Below are positions 17,259-26,257 of a stretch of DNA of 64,000 bases, piece after piece. The stretch spans positions 1-64,000 of the forward strand of contig CALSRM010000001.1 in assembly GCA_943788755.1 (NCBI GenBank), given 5' to 3'. The notes under the pieces are model-generated. The model was not told the DNA's origin and did no database searches. It saw only the letters and a list, made by a program, of their open reading frames with translations. The DNA comes from an uncultured Flavobacteriales bacterium. GTDB taxonomy: Bacteria; Bacteroidota; Bacteroidia; Flavobacteriales_D; Parvicellaceae. Position numbers and translations under genes: made by a program. Each line of letters starts with the position of its first letter. Within the stretch, counting starts at the first letter, position 1.

Positions 17259-19517
17259 TTAGCCTTTTTTTGAAATAAGAAAAGCTGGTAACACAGTAAA
17301 ATCGGTCAAAATTGCTACAATAAGCGAGCTACTTATTAAAACCCCAATCGTTGAAATGCTTGTGAATTGTGATCCGATAAAAACGAGAAATCCGAGGCTT
17401 AATACAATCGTTGTATGGGTCATTGGTTTTTTTACCGTTAAGTAGGTCTTTTTTAGTGCATCAATACGTGTTGTTCCCTTTTTTATTTCCTGAAAATTAT
17501 AAAGAAAATGCATTGTGTCATCTACTGCTAAACCGTATATAATTGTAAAAACCATTGCGGTACCAATTTTAAAAGGGATTCCAAAAATCCACATTACCAT
17601 CCCTGCAAAAACAAGAGGTAATGCATTAGGAATAATACTAATTAGCGACAATCTTATAGATCTGGTAAGCAGAAATACGCAGAGGGATGAAATTAAAATT
17701 GCAAAAGAAATTCCTAACAACAAGTTGGATGTAATGTTCAAATTGGTTCTATCCATTAGATAAGCAGCGCCAGTAATTTGAACATTTACATGCTGTAACT
17801 CTTTATTTACAAAAGTCAATAAGTTTTTGTTTTTCTGCGATAGCACTGTGCTTCCCCAATCTTCTGAGCGTCCAGAAATTCGAGTGCTGTTCCACGAACT
17901 ATCTATCAATGGAATAAACTTAGTTTCTAAATTTCTCTTTTTGATCAGATGAATTACTTTATTTAGTTCCTTTTTGGAGGATGGAATTTTAAAATGTTCC
18001 GAATTACCTCCATGCATTGTTTTATTAACCGATTTTATCAATAATGAAAGACTAGAAACAGATTTAATTTCATATTTCGTAATCAAGTAGTTAGCTAGAA
18101 TATCAATTTCCTTAACGACCTCTTTGCTTTCTAGTTTTTCATTGTCTTTTGTAGTTATTACTATTTCAAAAGGGCGAATACCGTTAAAGTTTTCCTCAAA
18201 AAAAGCTAGGTCTTGTCTTAAAGATGATTTTTCATGAAGATCATCCAGAAAAAAATTATTGATGTTAATATTCGTAATTCCCCAAATGCCAATTATAAAA
18301 AATAATAGCGTTGCTAGTTTGACTTTTAAAGATTGCTGTAAAATTGATTCGTATAAAATGGGAAGTCTTACTGTTTTATCAATCTTTGGCAATGTTTTAG
18401 ACCGATCAAATTGAAGAATCGAAGCAGGAAGCAATAACATCCCCGTAAAATATGTAACCATTATCCCCATTGCTGTAAGAAGTCCAAATTTTTGGATTGG
18501 TTCTACAGGAATTAGCCACAATGAAGCAAAACCAATAGCTGTTGTAAGTGCATTAAAAAATATTGGAACTCCCGCTTCTTTTATTGTCTCATGTAACGCA
18601 TATTCCTTATTTTTTCCAGTAGCAATATGTTCTTTGAATTTGGATAGAATGTGAACGCTTCCAGAAGTCCCTGTAATTAACAATATAGCAGGAAGTAAGG
18701 TTATCATCAAATTAATTGGATAATTCAGAAATCCAATTAAAGCAAAGGTTAATAATAAAGCTACCAGTAGAACTGCTAACACCCATAACATGTATTTAAG
18801 TCGCTTGAGGACAATCCAAAGAGAAACGATTAATATTAGAAATGTTAAACTAGCAAAAAGTTGCATCTCTGACCTCATTTCTGAAATATAAAACTGTTGA
18901 GTTCTTAAACGACCAGCTATATGCCATTTGTCAAAATCATATTGAGCTATTATAGTCTCAATGTTTTTAAGGATTTTATTTCCTTCTTTTGGGCTTGAGT
19001 ATTTATCAACTTTAAGTAATACCTGGACCGATAATGTATCTTTTGAAAAAAAGGATCGACTGAAGTCTGAAGAAGCATAAATTCTATTTTTGTCTTCTTG
19101 GAATTGGGATTGATCATCCAAATGAATAATTGGAAATTGAGTGATTCCAACAAGAGGAACATTTACAAAGTTTGATAAATTGGTTGGAGAATAAACTTTA
19201 GTGATTTTATCTGGACTCTTTAGTTGATTTGTTAGAGAGTCTATTCTATCAAGGAAAACTTTAGTAAAAACTCCTTCGTTGTTTTTAATTCCAATAAGTA
19301 AATAGTTATTCTCATTTTCAAATTTCTCTTTGAAATCAATGTAAAAATCTACCTCAGAATCATTTTCTGCGAAAAAACTCTCGATATTATAATCAAATAG
19401 AAGTTTGGTTAACTGTGGTGATAAACACCCAACTAATAATCCAAACAAAGCAATAGTCCAGAGTGGTTTCACCTTCATAGAAATGCGAACAATACCATTT
19501 TGAAGTCTATTATTCAT
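17259..19517 (-). CDS. RND-superfamily exporter (MMPL/patched-like)
   Basis: 752 residues with the classic RND layout in two halves: one N-terminal helix (residues 18-38), a periplasmic loop of about 170 residues, five helices, then a second helix/loop/five-helix half. The motif GLAVDDTMHFLYNF in the second half (and GTSGSVHILSKF in the first) is the patched/MMPL version of the proton-relay helix. Size and loop lengths fit the predicted exporters that move lipids such as hopanoids or glycolipids, not drug AcrB pumps, which are over 1,000 residues. The start ATG overlaps the end of a decayed frame upstream. The substrate cannot be read from the sequence. Confidence 0.88.
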   Translation of the reverse strand: MNNRLQNGIVRISMKVKPLWTIALFGLLVGCLSPQLTKLLFDYNIESFFAENDSEVDFYIDFKEKFENENNYLLIGIKNNEGVFTKVFLDRIDSLTNQLKSPDKITKVYSPTNLSNFVNVPLVGITQFPIIHLDDQSQFQEDKNRIYASSDFSRSFFSKDTLSVQVLLKVDKYSSPKEGNKILKNIETIIAQYDFDKWHIAGRLRTQQFYISEMRSEMQLFASLTFLILIVSLWIVLKRLKYMLWVLAVLLVALLLTFALIGFLNYPINLMITLLPAILLITGTSGSVHILSKFKEHIATGKNKEYALHETIKEAGVPIFFNALTTAIGFASLWLIPVEPIQKFGLLTAMGIMVTYFTGMLLLPASILQFDRSKTLPKIDKTVRLPILYESILQQSLKVKLATLLFFIIGIWGITNININNFFLDDLHEKSSLRQDLAFFEENFNGIRPFEIVITTKDNEKLESKEVVKEIDILANYLITKYEIKSVSSLSLLIKSVNKTMHGGNSEHFKIPSSKKELNKVIHLIKKRNLETKFIPLIDSSWNSTRISGRSEDWGSTVLSQKNKNLLTFVNKELQHVNVQITGAAYLMDRTNLNITSNLLLGISFAILISSLCVFLLTRSIRLSLISIIPNALPLVFAGMVMWIFGIPFKIGTAMVFTIIYGLAVDDTMHFLYNFQEIKKGTTRIDALKKTYLTVKKPMTHTTIVLSLGFLVFIGSQFTSISTIGVLISSSLIVAILTDFTVLPAFLISKKG

Positions 19518-19843
19518 GAAAAATAGTGCTTTGTTTTTCCAAGGTTTCTTTTGCTAAGTGTAACCAGATGGATTCGAGATGATAGCTTAACGATAACGAT
19601 TTAATAATTCCTTTATAATTAATAAAGAATAATGGCGGATAAGCTCTTGTTACATATTTTTTCACTGATGTTTGACCAATTCCCTTTTCCATATCCATTT
19701 TATCATTAAAAAAATTGTGACTAAATTGAAGGAACAGAGTCTCCAACGAATAATCCTACTGCTTCAGTTACCGGTTTATTTTCTTGTGAATTTATAAAAT
19801 TATAAACTAATAGAGTAACAAGCGTTATTATTGATTTTAGTTT
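19510..19843 (-). pseudogene. Possible remnant of an exported thioredoxin-like protein
   Basis: Two frames together look like one exported protein. From about 19843 a signal-like stretch (KLKSIITLVTLLVYNFINSQENK) runs into VGLFVGDSVPSI and a TAG, without any ATG. A shifted frame (from a TTG at 19746) continues to SVKKYVTRAYPPLFFINYKGII, where YPPLFFIN.KG resembles the cis-Pro strand of thioredoxin-fold proteins, and stops inside the start of the RND gene. No CxxC is seen. Both assignment and boundaries are tentative. Confidence 0.35.
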
Positions 19844-19873
19844 AAATGCCTATTGTGCCGCTACTCTTGAATA

Positions 19874-20792
19874 TTATAGGTTAACAAAAGAAATTTTTTC
19901 ATTTTTCTGAATAACAGAAACTTTTGCACAGTGAGAAGGATAGGTGAAATAAAACTCAATATACGGGTCAAACTCTTGAGTTGTTACAAACCTTCCTGAA
20001 CATTCTAAGTTTCCCTCAGGTGAAAAGCGATCTATTTGAAAGTTATTTTTTGTATCCGTAATTTGCACATAAAACCAGGAACCAGCTCCTTCTCCTGAAA
20101 GCCATTTGGCATTTTCAGGAATTAACATATTTCGTTTTGGTTCTGGCAATAAACTTGGTAGATCTTGTTTCATAAATCGGAATATTATTTAATTGATGGT
20201 CAATACTTAATTCATTTGCAGCTTTTACATTCCATAAAGGTGTTGGAGTGAGCATAACAGGAAATTGAAGTTTTAGTTTTTTAATTGAATACTTAATACC
20301 TTTTAATGCAACAGTTCTCACAAATCTTGAACAATTTGTTCCGGAGAGTACAAAAGGACCATATTGCATAAAATCTCTTTTTTGTAATCCCTTAGCGCTG
20401 GAATAGGCTTTATCAAAGTTAATAGAAACGATTCCTGCTTTTATTTCTCCCGTACCATGGCAAGAAATATTTTCGCTTAGTTCGTGTAAAAGTTGCGCTA
20501 AGTTTAAAGGATCTCCAGAAATGTCAAAACTAATTTTTGTGTTGACCGCTAAATCATGATCTGTTGAAGCATCTCTCACTCTGCCATATCCTCTTGGGGT
20601 ATGATATCTGCCGAAATCAAAATAAAAACAATCGCCCGTATCTCTTTTTACTAAAACAATTGCTGCATGGCCTACTTTATAATATCCATTTTTGTTAATG
20701 GCTAGCCATTTCAAAAAATTATCGTACCAAGCTCCTGCTTGTTTACAGAGAGTTTCTGGCCAGGCGATTATTACTGCAAGATCTTTTTCCAT
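19874..20792 (-). pseudogene. DUF6695-family protein, probably split by a frameshift
   Basis: Fragment A (20792 to 20115, 225 residues) begins VIIAWPETLCKQAGAWYDN and contains KVGHAAIVLV, FYFDFGRYHTPRGYGRVRD and LSGTNCSRFV, which I recall from DUF6695. Its end runs through KTKYVNS in a frame that differs from fragment B. Fragment B (20173 to 19874, 99 residues) carries PENAKWLSGEGAGSWFYV and SPEGNLECSGRF, which in relatives follow on the same chain. The frames overlap by 59 bases, so one indel would give a chain of about 310 residues. A genuine two-gene arrangement is possible but less likely. It is third in a DinB-NRDE-DUF6695 operon. The function is unknown; a conserved Cys (TNCSRF) and His (VGHAA) could suggest a papain-like fold. 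Confidence 0.7.
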
Positions 20793-21493
20793 CGTTGTAC
20801 TTTGGTAGTTGTTTGTTTATTCAATGTTTCGTAATAATTCATTATACCTTCTGAAGAGCTTAGATGAAGCTGAGTAATACTCACTGTTTCCATTCCTTCT
20901 TCTCCTTTAAGGATAAACCCATTTTCTTGATCAGTTGATGAATGAAGAGAGAATATCAGATTCTCATCTATTTTTTGAAGGTTTTGATTCCAATTTTCAA
21001 AATATTCGGTTCTGTTTTTTATAAACCCTGAAGAATAAAGCGTTGCTGAAGACCAAATATGATGTTGATTAGCATCTAAATGTTGGATATGTTTAGTAGA
21101 TCCATCCCAACGTAATTCTGTTAGTTTTTGATCATTTTGCACATCAAAAAGAATTAACGTAAAAGGCTCTATTTCTCGAAAATCATATAGTGCTGTAAAC
21201 TCATCTAAAGTTCCATATCGATAAACATCCAACAGTACTTGACCTCGACTTTTTCTATAGCGGGCTTGGCGTTCATGCGCTATAAAAGCACCATTTAAGA
21301 GACAGCAAACGATTCCATTTGACCCCATAGAAATCCATGTTCCTGCAGCTACCTTATCTTTTGGATAAAGCACCTGAAGATTTCCAACCTGAAAATTTTC
21401 GGGAAGCAATGTCTCTCTTGTTATTTTCTCATCGCGGTTGGAGGTTACGATATAACCTCCCAGATAATCTTTTATAAATGTTACGGTGCACAT
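20771..21493 (-). CDS. NRDE-family protein (TANGO2-like)
   Basis: 240 residues, opening with MCTVTFIKDYLGGYIVTSNRDEK. The N-terminal Cys2 and the NRDE motif define the family (related to eukaryotic TANGO2 and to Ntn-hydrolase folds). GTWISMGSNGIVCCLLNG and KSRGQVLLDV also fit. Cys2 could be an autoprocessed nucleophile, as in Ntn hydrolases; that is inference. The gene overlaps DinB upstream by 13 bases and DUF6695 downstream by 22 bases, so the three are almost certainly co-translated. Confidence 0.9.
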   Translation of the reverse strand: MCTVTFIKDYLGGYIVTSNRDEKITRETLLPENFQVGNLQVLYPKDKVAAGTWISMGSNGIVCCLLNGAFIAHERQARYRKSRGQVLLDVYRYGTLDEFTALYDFREIEPFTLILFDVQNDQKLTELRWDGSTKHIQHLDANQHHIWSSATLYSSGFIKNRTEYFENWNQNLQKIDENLIFSLHSSTDQENGFILKGEEGMETVSITQLHLSSSEGIMNYYETLNKQTTTKVQRWKKILQ

Positions 21494-21987
21494 GTTTCTC
21501 CTCTATATCTAATAGTTGATGCAGCAACGCCTATATTTTCATCAATTTCTTGTCCAGAATCTGTAAATGAAATTTTCACAATGGCCAAATGGTGAACTGT
21601 ATGATCCAATAAATAGGCCAGTTCGCGAAAAAAAGTAGAATTGATTTCTGTTGTACTTTCAGCATTTTTTGAGTAATTCGCTTTCAGAATCAGTTGATAG
21701 TCCATTTTTACAGAATCAATAAATGTACAGAGATTATCAATTACCTGAATTGCATAGTTTCTATTTTGTTCAATTTCAGTGTCTCTTTTTCTTTCGTCAT
21801 AGCAGACATATCCTGTTTCACGGCTATGTTCAACACAAATGTAAAACTCAAGAATATGACGAATGTGCTGACCAACAGTAACCCCGGAAATAATAGATCT
21901 TGGCTCAATATAACTTTGATCTGTTACATTAACAAGTAACTCTTTTATCTGTTTTAAGTTACTAATATTATGTGCTATTAAATTCAT
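21481..21987 (-). CDS. DinB-family protein
   Basis: 168 residues. It shows the four-helix DinB/YfiT pattern with metal-ligand histidines: VGQHIRHILEFY (residues about 38-49) and LLDHTVHHLAIVK (about 127-139). DinB-fold enzymes are often metal-dependent thiol transferases. First gene of the DinB-NRDE-DUF6695 operon. The coupling suggests a shared small-molecule or thiol substrate, but nothing in the sequence names it. Confidence 0.85.
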   Translation of the reverse strand: MNLIAHNISNLKQIKELLVNVTDQSYIEPRSIISGVTVGQHIRHILEFYICVEHSRETGYVCYDERKRDTEIEQNRNYAIQVIDNLCTFIDSVKMDYQLILKANYSKNAESTTEINSTFFRELAYLLDHTVHHLAIVKISFTDSGQEIDENIGVAASTIRYRGETCAP

Positions 21988-22168
21988 GCCGTTATTTTTA
22001 TGATTAATTCAATCGGTTATGTAGCATCTAATTTAACTAAAATAATTATTTAGTTACATTTAAATCAAAAAGATCTGCTCACACTTGAACAGATTCACTT
22101 GGCCGTAGCTCATATATGGAAAGGGTTCGTTGTATTATCATAGAGAAATGGGATTTAATTATTTCAAT
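21988..22168. other. AT-rich spacer upstream of repeat copy 2
   Basis: Together with repeat copy 2 and the spacer up to 22398 this is a 411-base gene-free stretch. Apart from the repeat and its hairpin nothing is recognisable. Confidence 0.4.
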
Positions 22169-22236
22169 GAAGCTATTCCAATACTTTCAATGCCTCCAAA
22201 AAGTTTCAACTCTGTCCTTGGGAGGTCACACGAAAT
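22169..22236 (+). repeat. Dispersed terminator-linked repeat, copy 2
   Basis: Matches copy 1 over about 65 bases (GCTATTCCAATACTTTCAA, then CCTCCAAAAAGTTTCAACTC, 11 bases, GAGGTCAC). The small AGTT/AACT stem is kept while its two-base loop changes from TG to TC. Confidence 0.75.
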
Positions 22237-22237
22237 G

Positions 22238-22271
22238 ACAAATTGTTAAATTTACAGTTTGTACTCTTTTT
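22238..22271 (+). terminator. Intrinsic terminator after repeat copy 2
   Basis: Arms ACAAATTGT (22238-22246) and ACAGTTTGT (22254-22262) pair with one G-U, followed by ACTCTTTTT. Confidence 0.55.
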
Positions 22272-22398
22272 CTATACACAAAAATCGCTGATAAACACAG
22301 AAGTAACTCTATTACAGAATTTGTTTGTTTTATTGCTCGGTTTCATAAATAAACACCCTCAATGTCTTAAGAATAATTCTATTCAACTCTTCAAATAG

Positions 22399-23109
22399 CT
22401 AATGAAGGTGTTCAGACGGGCCTTGTGACTCTCTGTTTTTGATAATTCTTTTTTTTACCATTGGCCAGCAAGTTTGTCTGATATCAATTTTTATTTCTGT
22501 TGTAATATCGGCCAATGTTATGCTACTATCATCCCAGCGCCATGCCTTGGGGTTTAGAGTTTTTCTAATTCCAAAATCTAATTCTAATCTTTTCAAATTT
22601 TCCGGAAGTATTTGTTGCTCCCAATAAAGCCGCTCAAATATCTCTAAGAATTTTATGATATACTTAAAGTCATCCTTATCTACATTAATATTAAAAAGGT
22701 CACGGTTGACATGTTTTATTTTGAAATATTCTTTATTTCTATCAACTTCGAGATAGGTAAATTCAAAACCACCAAGGTTAAAAACTGCCATGCTTTCATT
22801 TTTAATAGCCCAATCTTTTTGTAATGAGAGTTCAAAGCGACTGTTATTCATATAATCTATGACCTGCTCTTTGCAATAGCTCTCATATCGATGATATTCA
22901 GAAAGCTCCTCGAATTCCAGGAAAATATCAACAAATAATTTGTCATCATAAATCTCAAAAAAATCATCATCTATCCATTTTAAGAATCCTAGAAGTCTTT
23001 CGAATTCTTCACTGTATTTTAATAACAACCACTCTAACTTATCCATTGAGATATAGGGCTGGTCTATCTCCTTGAACATTTCGTAATATTTGATTTCTTG
23101 AATTGCCAT
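22399..23109 (-). CDS. Hypothetical protein, orphan gene between two repeat copies
   Basis: 236 residues, cytoplasmic, acidic and aromatic-rich (many Glu, Asp, Tyr, Phe and Trp), predicted mostly helical at first (YEMFKEIDQPY, LLLKYSEEFERLLGFLKWIDDDFF) and mixed later (VFNLGGFEFTYLEVD). No signal peptide or membrane helix, and no family recognised. The frame is clean over its whole length, so it is likely real. It is bracketed by direct copies of the terminator-linked repeat (22169-22271 and 23205-23293) and has no operon partner. That is consistent with a cassette-like acquired gene, which is inference. Confidence 0.7.
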   Translation of the reverse strand: MAIQEIKYYEMFKEIDQPYISMDKLEWLLLKYSEEFERLLGFLKWIDDDFFEIYDDKLFVDIFLEFEELSEYHRYESYCKEQVIDYMNNSRFELSLQKDWAIKNESMAVFNLGGFEFTYLEVDRNKEYFKIKHVNRDLFNINVDKDDFKYIIKFLEIFERLYWEQQILPENLKRLELDFGIRKTLNPKAWRWDDSSITLADITTEIKIDIRQTCWPMVKKRIIKNRESQGPSEHLH

Positions 23110-23204
23110 GATTAATGCTTCAAATATTGCATTTATTTTTTAGAGTATCAATAAAACATTTCCTACTATTTATTTTCCTAGTGAAGGACAACAAAGATGG
23201 AAAA

Positions 23205-23250
23205 GGTCCTCCAAAAAGTTTGAACTCTCACCAGCGGAGGTCACTAAAGC
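23205..23250 (+). repeat. Dispersed terminator-linked repeat, copy 3
   Basis: CCTCCAAAAAGTTTGAACTC, 11 bases, GAGGTCACTAAAG. It is identical to copy 1 in both conserved blocks but lacks the upstream TTCCAANNCTTTCAA part. Confidence 0.75.
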
Positions 23251-23293
23251 GGAGAATTGGTTAAAATTAACTGGTTCTCCACTTTTTATTTTT
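23251..23293 (+). terminator. Intrinsic terminator after repeat copy 3
   Basis: GGAGAATTGGTTAA pairs with TTAACTGGTTCTCC (ending at 23280), fully base-paired as RNA if three G-U pairs are counted, followed by ACTTTTTATTTTT. The rest of the 366-base gene-free stretch up to 23475 shows nothing else. Confidence 0.7.
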
Positions 23294-23475
23294 GCTAAAT
23301 CCTTTGACGAAAAAGGGGGCTGGCTCACAAAGTCTTTTTATCCTTTTTGGATTGTCTTGATTTTTTCGTTCTTTTACATCAAGGTAAAAGGACAAGGAAG
23401 ATAAAAAATGGTACAGGGTTTTAATGTCCAAATAAATTATATTCTTTACAATTTAACCAAAGCCATAAATATCTT

Positions 23476-24063
23476 ATGAAATTAGTTTTCGCAACCAACA
23501 ATCAAAATAAAGTCAACGAGATAAAATCTTTACTTGGAGAAGGAGTTGAAATATTATCACTAAAAGACATTGGTTGCAATGAAGAATTACCTGAAACACA
23601 AGAAACATTAGAAGGAAACGCTTTGCAAAAAGCAAGATATGTTGCCGATAATTATCATGTAAATTGTTTCGCAGACGATACAGGATTAGAAGTAGCGTCA
23701 TTGAATGGTGCTCCGGGAGTTTATTCTGCTCGTTATGCAGGTGAACAATGTGACGCTGAAGATAATATGACTAAAATCCTTTCTGAATTAGATGGTAAAC
23801 AAAATCGGGAATCAAAATTTAGAACCATTGTTGCCCTTATATTAAACGATGAAGAACACTTCTTTGAAGGGAGAATAGAAGGGAGTATTACGCATTCTAA
23901 AAGTGGTTCTGATGGTTTTGGATATGATCCAATATTTCAGCCAAATGGATTTGACATCACTTTTTCAGAAATGTCGATGGCGGAAAAGAATGCCATAAGC
24001 CACCGTGGGAAAGCTGCTGCTAAGTTGATTGCGTTTTTAAAGGAGGAATTCCCAAGATTCTAG
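23476..24063 (+). CDS. rdgB: XTP/dITP diphosphatase (RdgB/HAM1)
   Basis: 195 residues. Removes deaminated purine nucleotides (dITP, XTP) by hydrolysis to the monophosphate, a cytoplasmic house-cleaning enzyme. Signatures: VFATNNQNKVNEI at the N-terminus (SxxTxNxxK nucleotide loop), FADDTGLEV with the catalytic/metal Asp pair, GAPGVYSARYAG, and SDGFGYDPIF ... SHRGKA near the end. Length is normal. Convergent with ddl; the stop codons share the bases CTAG. Confidence 0.97.
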   Translation: MKLVFATNNQNKVNEIKSLLGEGVEILSLKDIGCNEELPETQETLEGNALQKARYVADNYHVNCFADDTGLEVASLNGAPGVYSARYAGEQCDAEDNMTKILSELDGKQNRESKFRTIVALILNDEEHFFEGRIEGSITHSKSGSDGFGYDPIFQPNGFDITFSEMSMAEKNAISHRGKAAAKLIAFLKEEFPRF

Positions 24064-25034
24064 CCTTTCAGTGCTACTTCAATCACATCTTGAAACAATT
24101 GTTTTAATGAAAGACCTTCATGTGCTGCCATTTTTGGAATAATGCTTTCTGCAGATTGTCCAGGAACAGCATTGATTTCAATTAAATGCGGTTCCCCATT
24201 ATGAATGATGTAATCTGCTCTAGCAATTCCTGAAAAATCAAGAATTTCATAAATTTTTAATGTCATTCCCTTGATTTTAGAAGTCATTTCCGCTTCCAAG
24301 TCAGCTGGGGTAATTTCGTTAGATTCTCCTTTGTACTTTGCGTCAAAATCAAAGAAAGCATTTTCAGTTACTATTTCCGTTATTGGTAATACATGTAATC
24401 CTCTTAGTGACTTATAAATACCATTAGTGACTTCTCTTCCGTTTAAAAAAGATTCTATCACCGCTTGTGTACCGTGTTTTAATGCTAAAGTGATAGCATC
24501 TTCTAATTCACTTTCATTCTCTACTTTAGTCACACCATAACTACTTCCACCGTCTGTAGGCTTAACAAAACAAGGAAGCCCAACTTTTTCTATTATTTCT
24601 AAACCATTAATCGCTTCATTTTCCCGAACCAATAAGGCTTTAGCAACAGGGATATCGAAACTGTCTAAGAAACGATTGCAGGCAAATTTATTGAATGTAA
24701 GGGTAGCCGCTAAGTGACTACAAGTTGTATAGGGTATGTCTAGCATGTCAAAATAAGCTTGCAATTTTCCATCTTCTCCCGGAGTACCGTGAATTACAAT
24801 AAAAGCACAGTCGATTGTTATTTTTTGCCCATTTATGCCAAAAGAAAAATCAGTTCGGTTGATAAGTTGTTTCTTGTCATTTTCATCAAAACCAAACCAC
24901 CCGTCTTTATCAATTTGAATTTTATATACATTATATTTTTTCGCATCTATATTCTCAAAAACTGTTTTAGCACTTTTTAAGGAAATACCTTTTTCGTTAC
25001 TATATCCACCTCCAATTACAGCAATGTTTTTCAT
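24060..25034 (-). CDS. ddl: D-alanine--D-alanine ligase
   Basis: 324 residues. ATP-dependent formation of D-Ala-D-Ala for peptidoglycan. ATP-grasp enzyme with N-terminal IAVIGGGYSNEKGISLKSA, the HGTPGEDGKLQA substrate loop, PCFVKPTDGGSSYGVTKV (ATP-binding Lys), ARADYIIHNGEPHLIEINAVPGQS (metal-binding Glu and Asn) at the end. Length is typical. The divergent gene at 25364 is a PASTA protein; the combination ddl, PASTA protein, T9SS protein and RluA synthase recurs in Flavobacteriales as I remember it. Confidence 0.97.
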   Translation of the reverse strand: MKNIAVIGGGYSNEKGISLKSAKTVFENIDAKKYNVYKIQIDKDGWFGFDENDKKQLINRTDFSFGINGQKITIDCAFIVIHGTPGEDGKLQAYFDMLDIPYTTCSHLAATLTFNKFACNRFLDSFDIPVAKALLVRENEAINGLEIIEKVGLPCFVKPTDGGSSYGVTKVENESELEDAITLALKHGTQAVIESFLNGREVTNGIYKSLRGLHVLPITEIVTENAFFDFDAKYKGESNEITPADLEAEMTSKIKGMTLKIYEILDFSGIARADYIIHNGEPHLIEINAVPGQSAESIIPKMAAHEGLSLKQLFQDVIEVALKG

Positions 25035-25343
25035 GTTACTTCTTAATAAAATTCGACAATAATTATGTATCTATTATACAAGATTGCTCTTCAAAGTTAT
25101 GTTTCTGTTCATTCATTTATTAAAAGCTCTAAACTAATTATTAACAGCGGTTCGTTATTGTGATATTCAAACTAACTTAGTATTCGGAGAATTGGATGAA
25201 TTATTTTTCCCGGCAGCAAAGCAAAATTTAGAATAATAGGGTAAGTTCCATGACAAAACTTTATAGAAGTTAAGTGGTTAAACACGAAGCGAAAAATTCG
25301 TGAAGTAAAATGGGTTGAATATGTGTTTACAAAGCAATATTTT
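25035..25343. other. 309-base intergenic region, ddl/PASTA divergent
   Basis: No convincing gene. A short plus-strand frame ending FGELDELFFPAAKQNLE at about 25231 looks protein-like but has no start. The distal end holds the promoter of the PASTA gene. Confidence 0.35.
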
Positions 25344-25351
25344 TATCTTTG
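25344..25351 (+). promoter_or_regulatory. -7 box of the PASTA operon promoter
   Basis: TATCTTTG, an exact TAnnTTTG, 12 bases before the ATG at 25364. The 5' leader would therefore be only a few bases long. No clear TTG at the ideal distance. Confidence 0.45.
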
Positions 25352-25363
25352 TTTCGATTTACA

Positions 25364-26239
25364 ATGAATATGGGTATAGTTAAAGCATTTTTCAGATTTT
25401 TAATTAGTAAGTTGTTCTTAATCAACCTTACGCTTGTGATCTTAGTTGGATTTATGATTCCTTATTGTTCTTTAGGAGCTTTAGAAGATTTTACAAACAA
25501 TGATTCTGAAGATTATCAGCGTAATTATATAGCGGTGCCAAATTTTATTGGCGTCCATATGGATAAGATTGATGATTTTATTGGAAGTAAAGACTTGAAC
25601 TACGTTATCAATGATTCTGTGTATTCTGACAATGCGCCTGCAGGCTCTGTGATTAGTCAAGATCCAGATCCTCATATTGAAACGGCTACTGATACAATCC
25701 CTTCTTTTGTAAAGCCTGGTCGTAGAATATACCTAACAGTTGTAAAAAAAGCAGGAGAGTATAAAGTTCTGCCCGATTTATTATCAGTAAATAATTCCAA
25801 AAAATTGGCCAAGGTAAAATTAGAAATGCTTGGTTTTAAAGTGAATTTCGAACCAAAACCCCATAAGGATGATGGACGTGTTTTGGAATTGAAATACAAA
25901 GGAAAAAAGATAGAAGCAGGTAATAAATTGCTGAAAGGTTCCGTTATACAAGTCATCTACGGAAGCGGGGAAGGTGGGAAACCTGTTAATTTACCAATGT
26001 TGGTTGGAGAAACGGCGTTTAATGCGCAACAATTATTGGCATTATCAGCCTTAGATTCTGAAGTGCTATACGAAAATGCATTAACAGCTGAAGACTCTCT
26101 ATCCTTTGTGGTTTATAGACAGAGTCCTCATCCTCGAAGTGTTGTTGAAGGTGTAGTTTCTTCGGGTTCTCTGGTTACAATAATGGCCAGAAAACTGGTT
26201 GTTGTAACTGATACAGCAGCAGTCGCAGATTCATTGTAG
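25364..26239 (+). CDS. PASTA-domain membrane protein
   Basis: 291 residues from ATG 25364 (a second ATG, two codons on, is equally possible; a TTG at 25349 lies within the -7 box). One N-terminal membrane helix (LISKLFLINLTLVILVGFMIPY) anchors three PASTA domains outside the membrane: about residues 50-125 (VPNFIGVHMDKIDDFI), 130-205 (LPDLLSVNNSKKLAKVKLE) and 208-280 (LPMLVGETAFNAQQLLA). PASTA domains bind peptidoglycan or muropeptides; here there is no kinase domain. First gene of the run PASTA, T9SS protein, RluA synthase, esterase. Confidence 0.9.
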   Translation: MNMGIVKAFFRFLISKLFLINLTLVILVGFMIPYCSLGALEDFTNNDSEDYQRNYIAVPNFIGVHMDKIDDFIGSKDLNYVINDSVYSDNAPAGSVISQDPDPHIETATDTIPSFVKPGRRIYLTVVKKAGEYKVLPDLLSVNNSKKLAKVKLEMLGFKVNFEPKPHKDDGRVLELKYKGKKIEAGNKLLKGSVIQVIYGSGEGGKPVNLPMLVGETAFNAQQLLALSALDSEVLYENALTAEDSLSFVVYRQSPHPRSVVEGVVSSGSLVTIMARKLVVVTDTAAVADSL

Positions 26240-26257
26240 ATATTGATTGACTGATTA

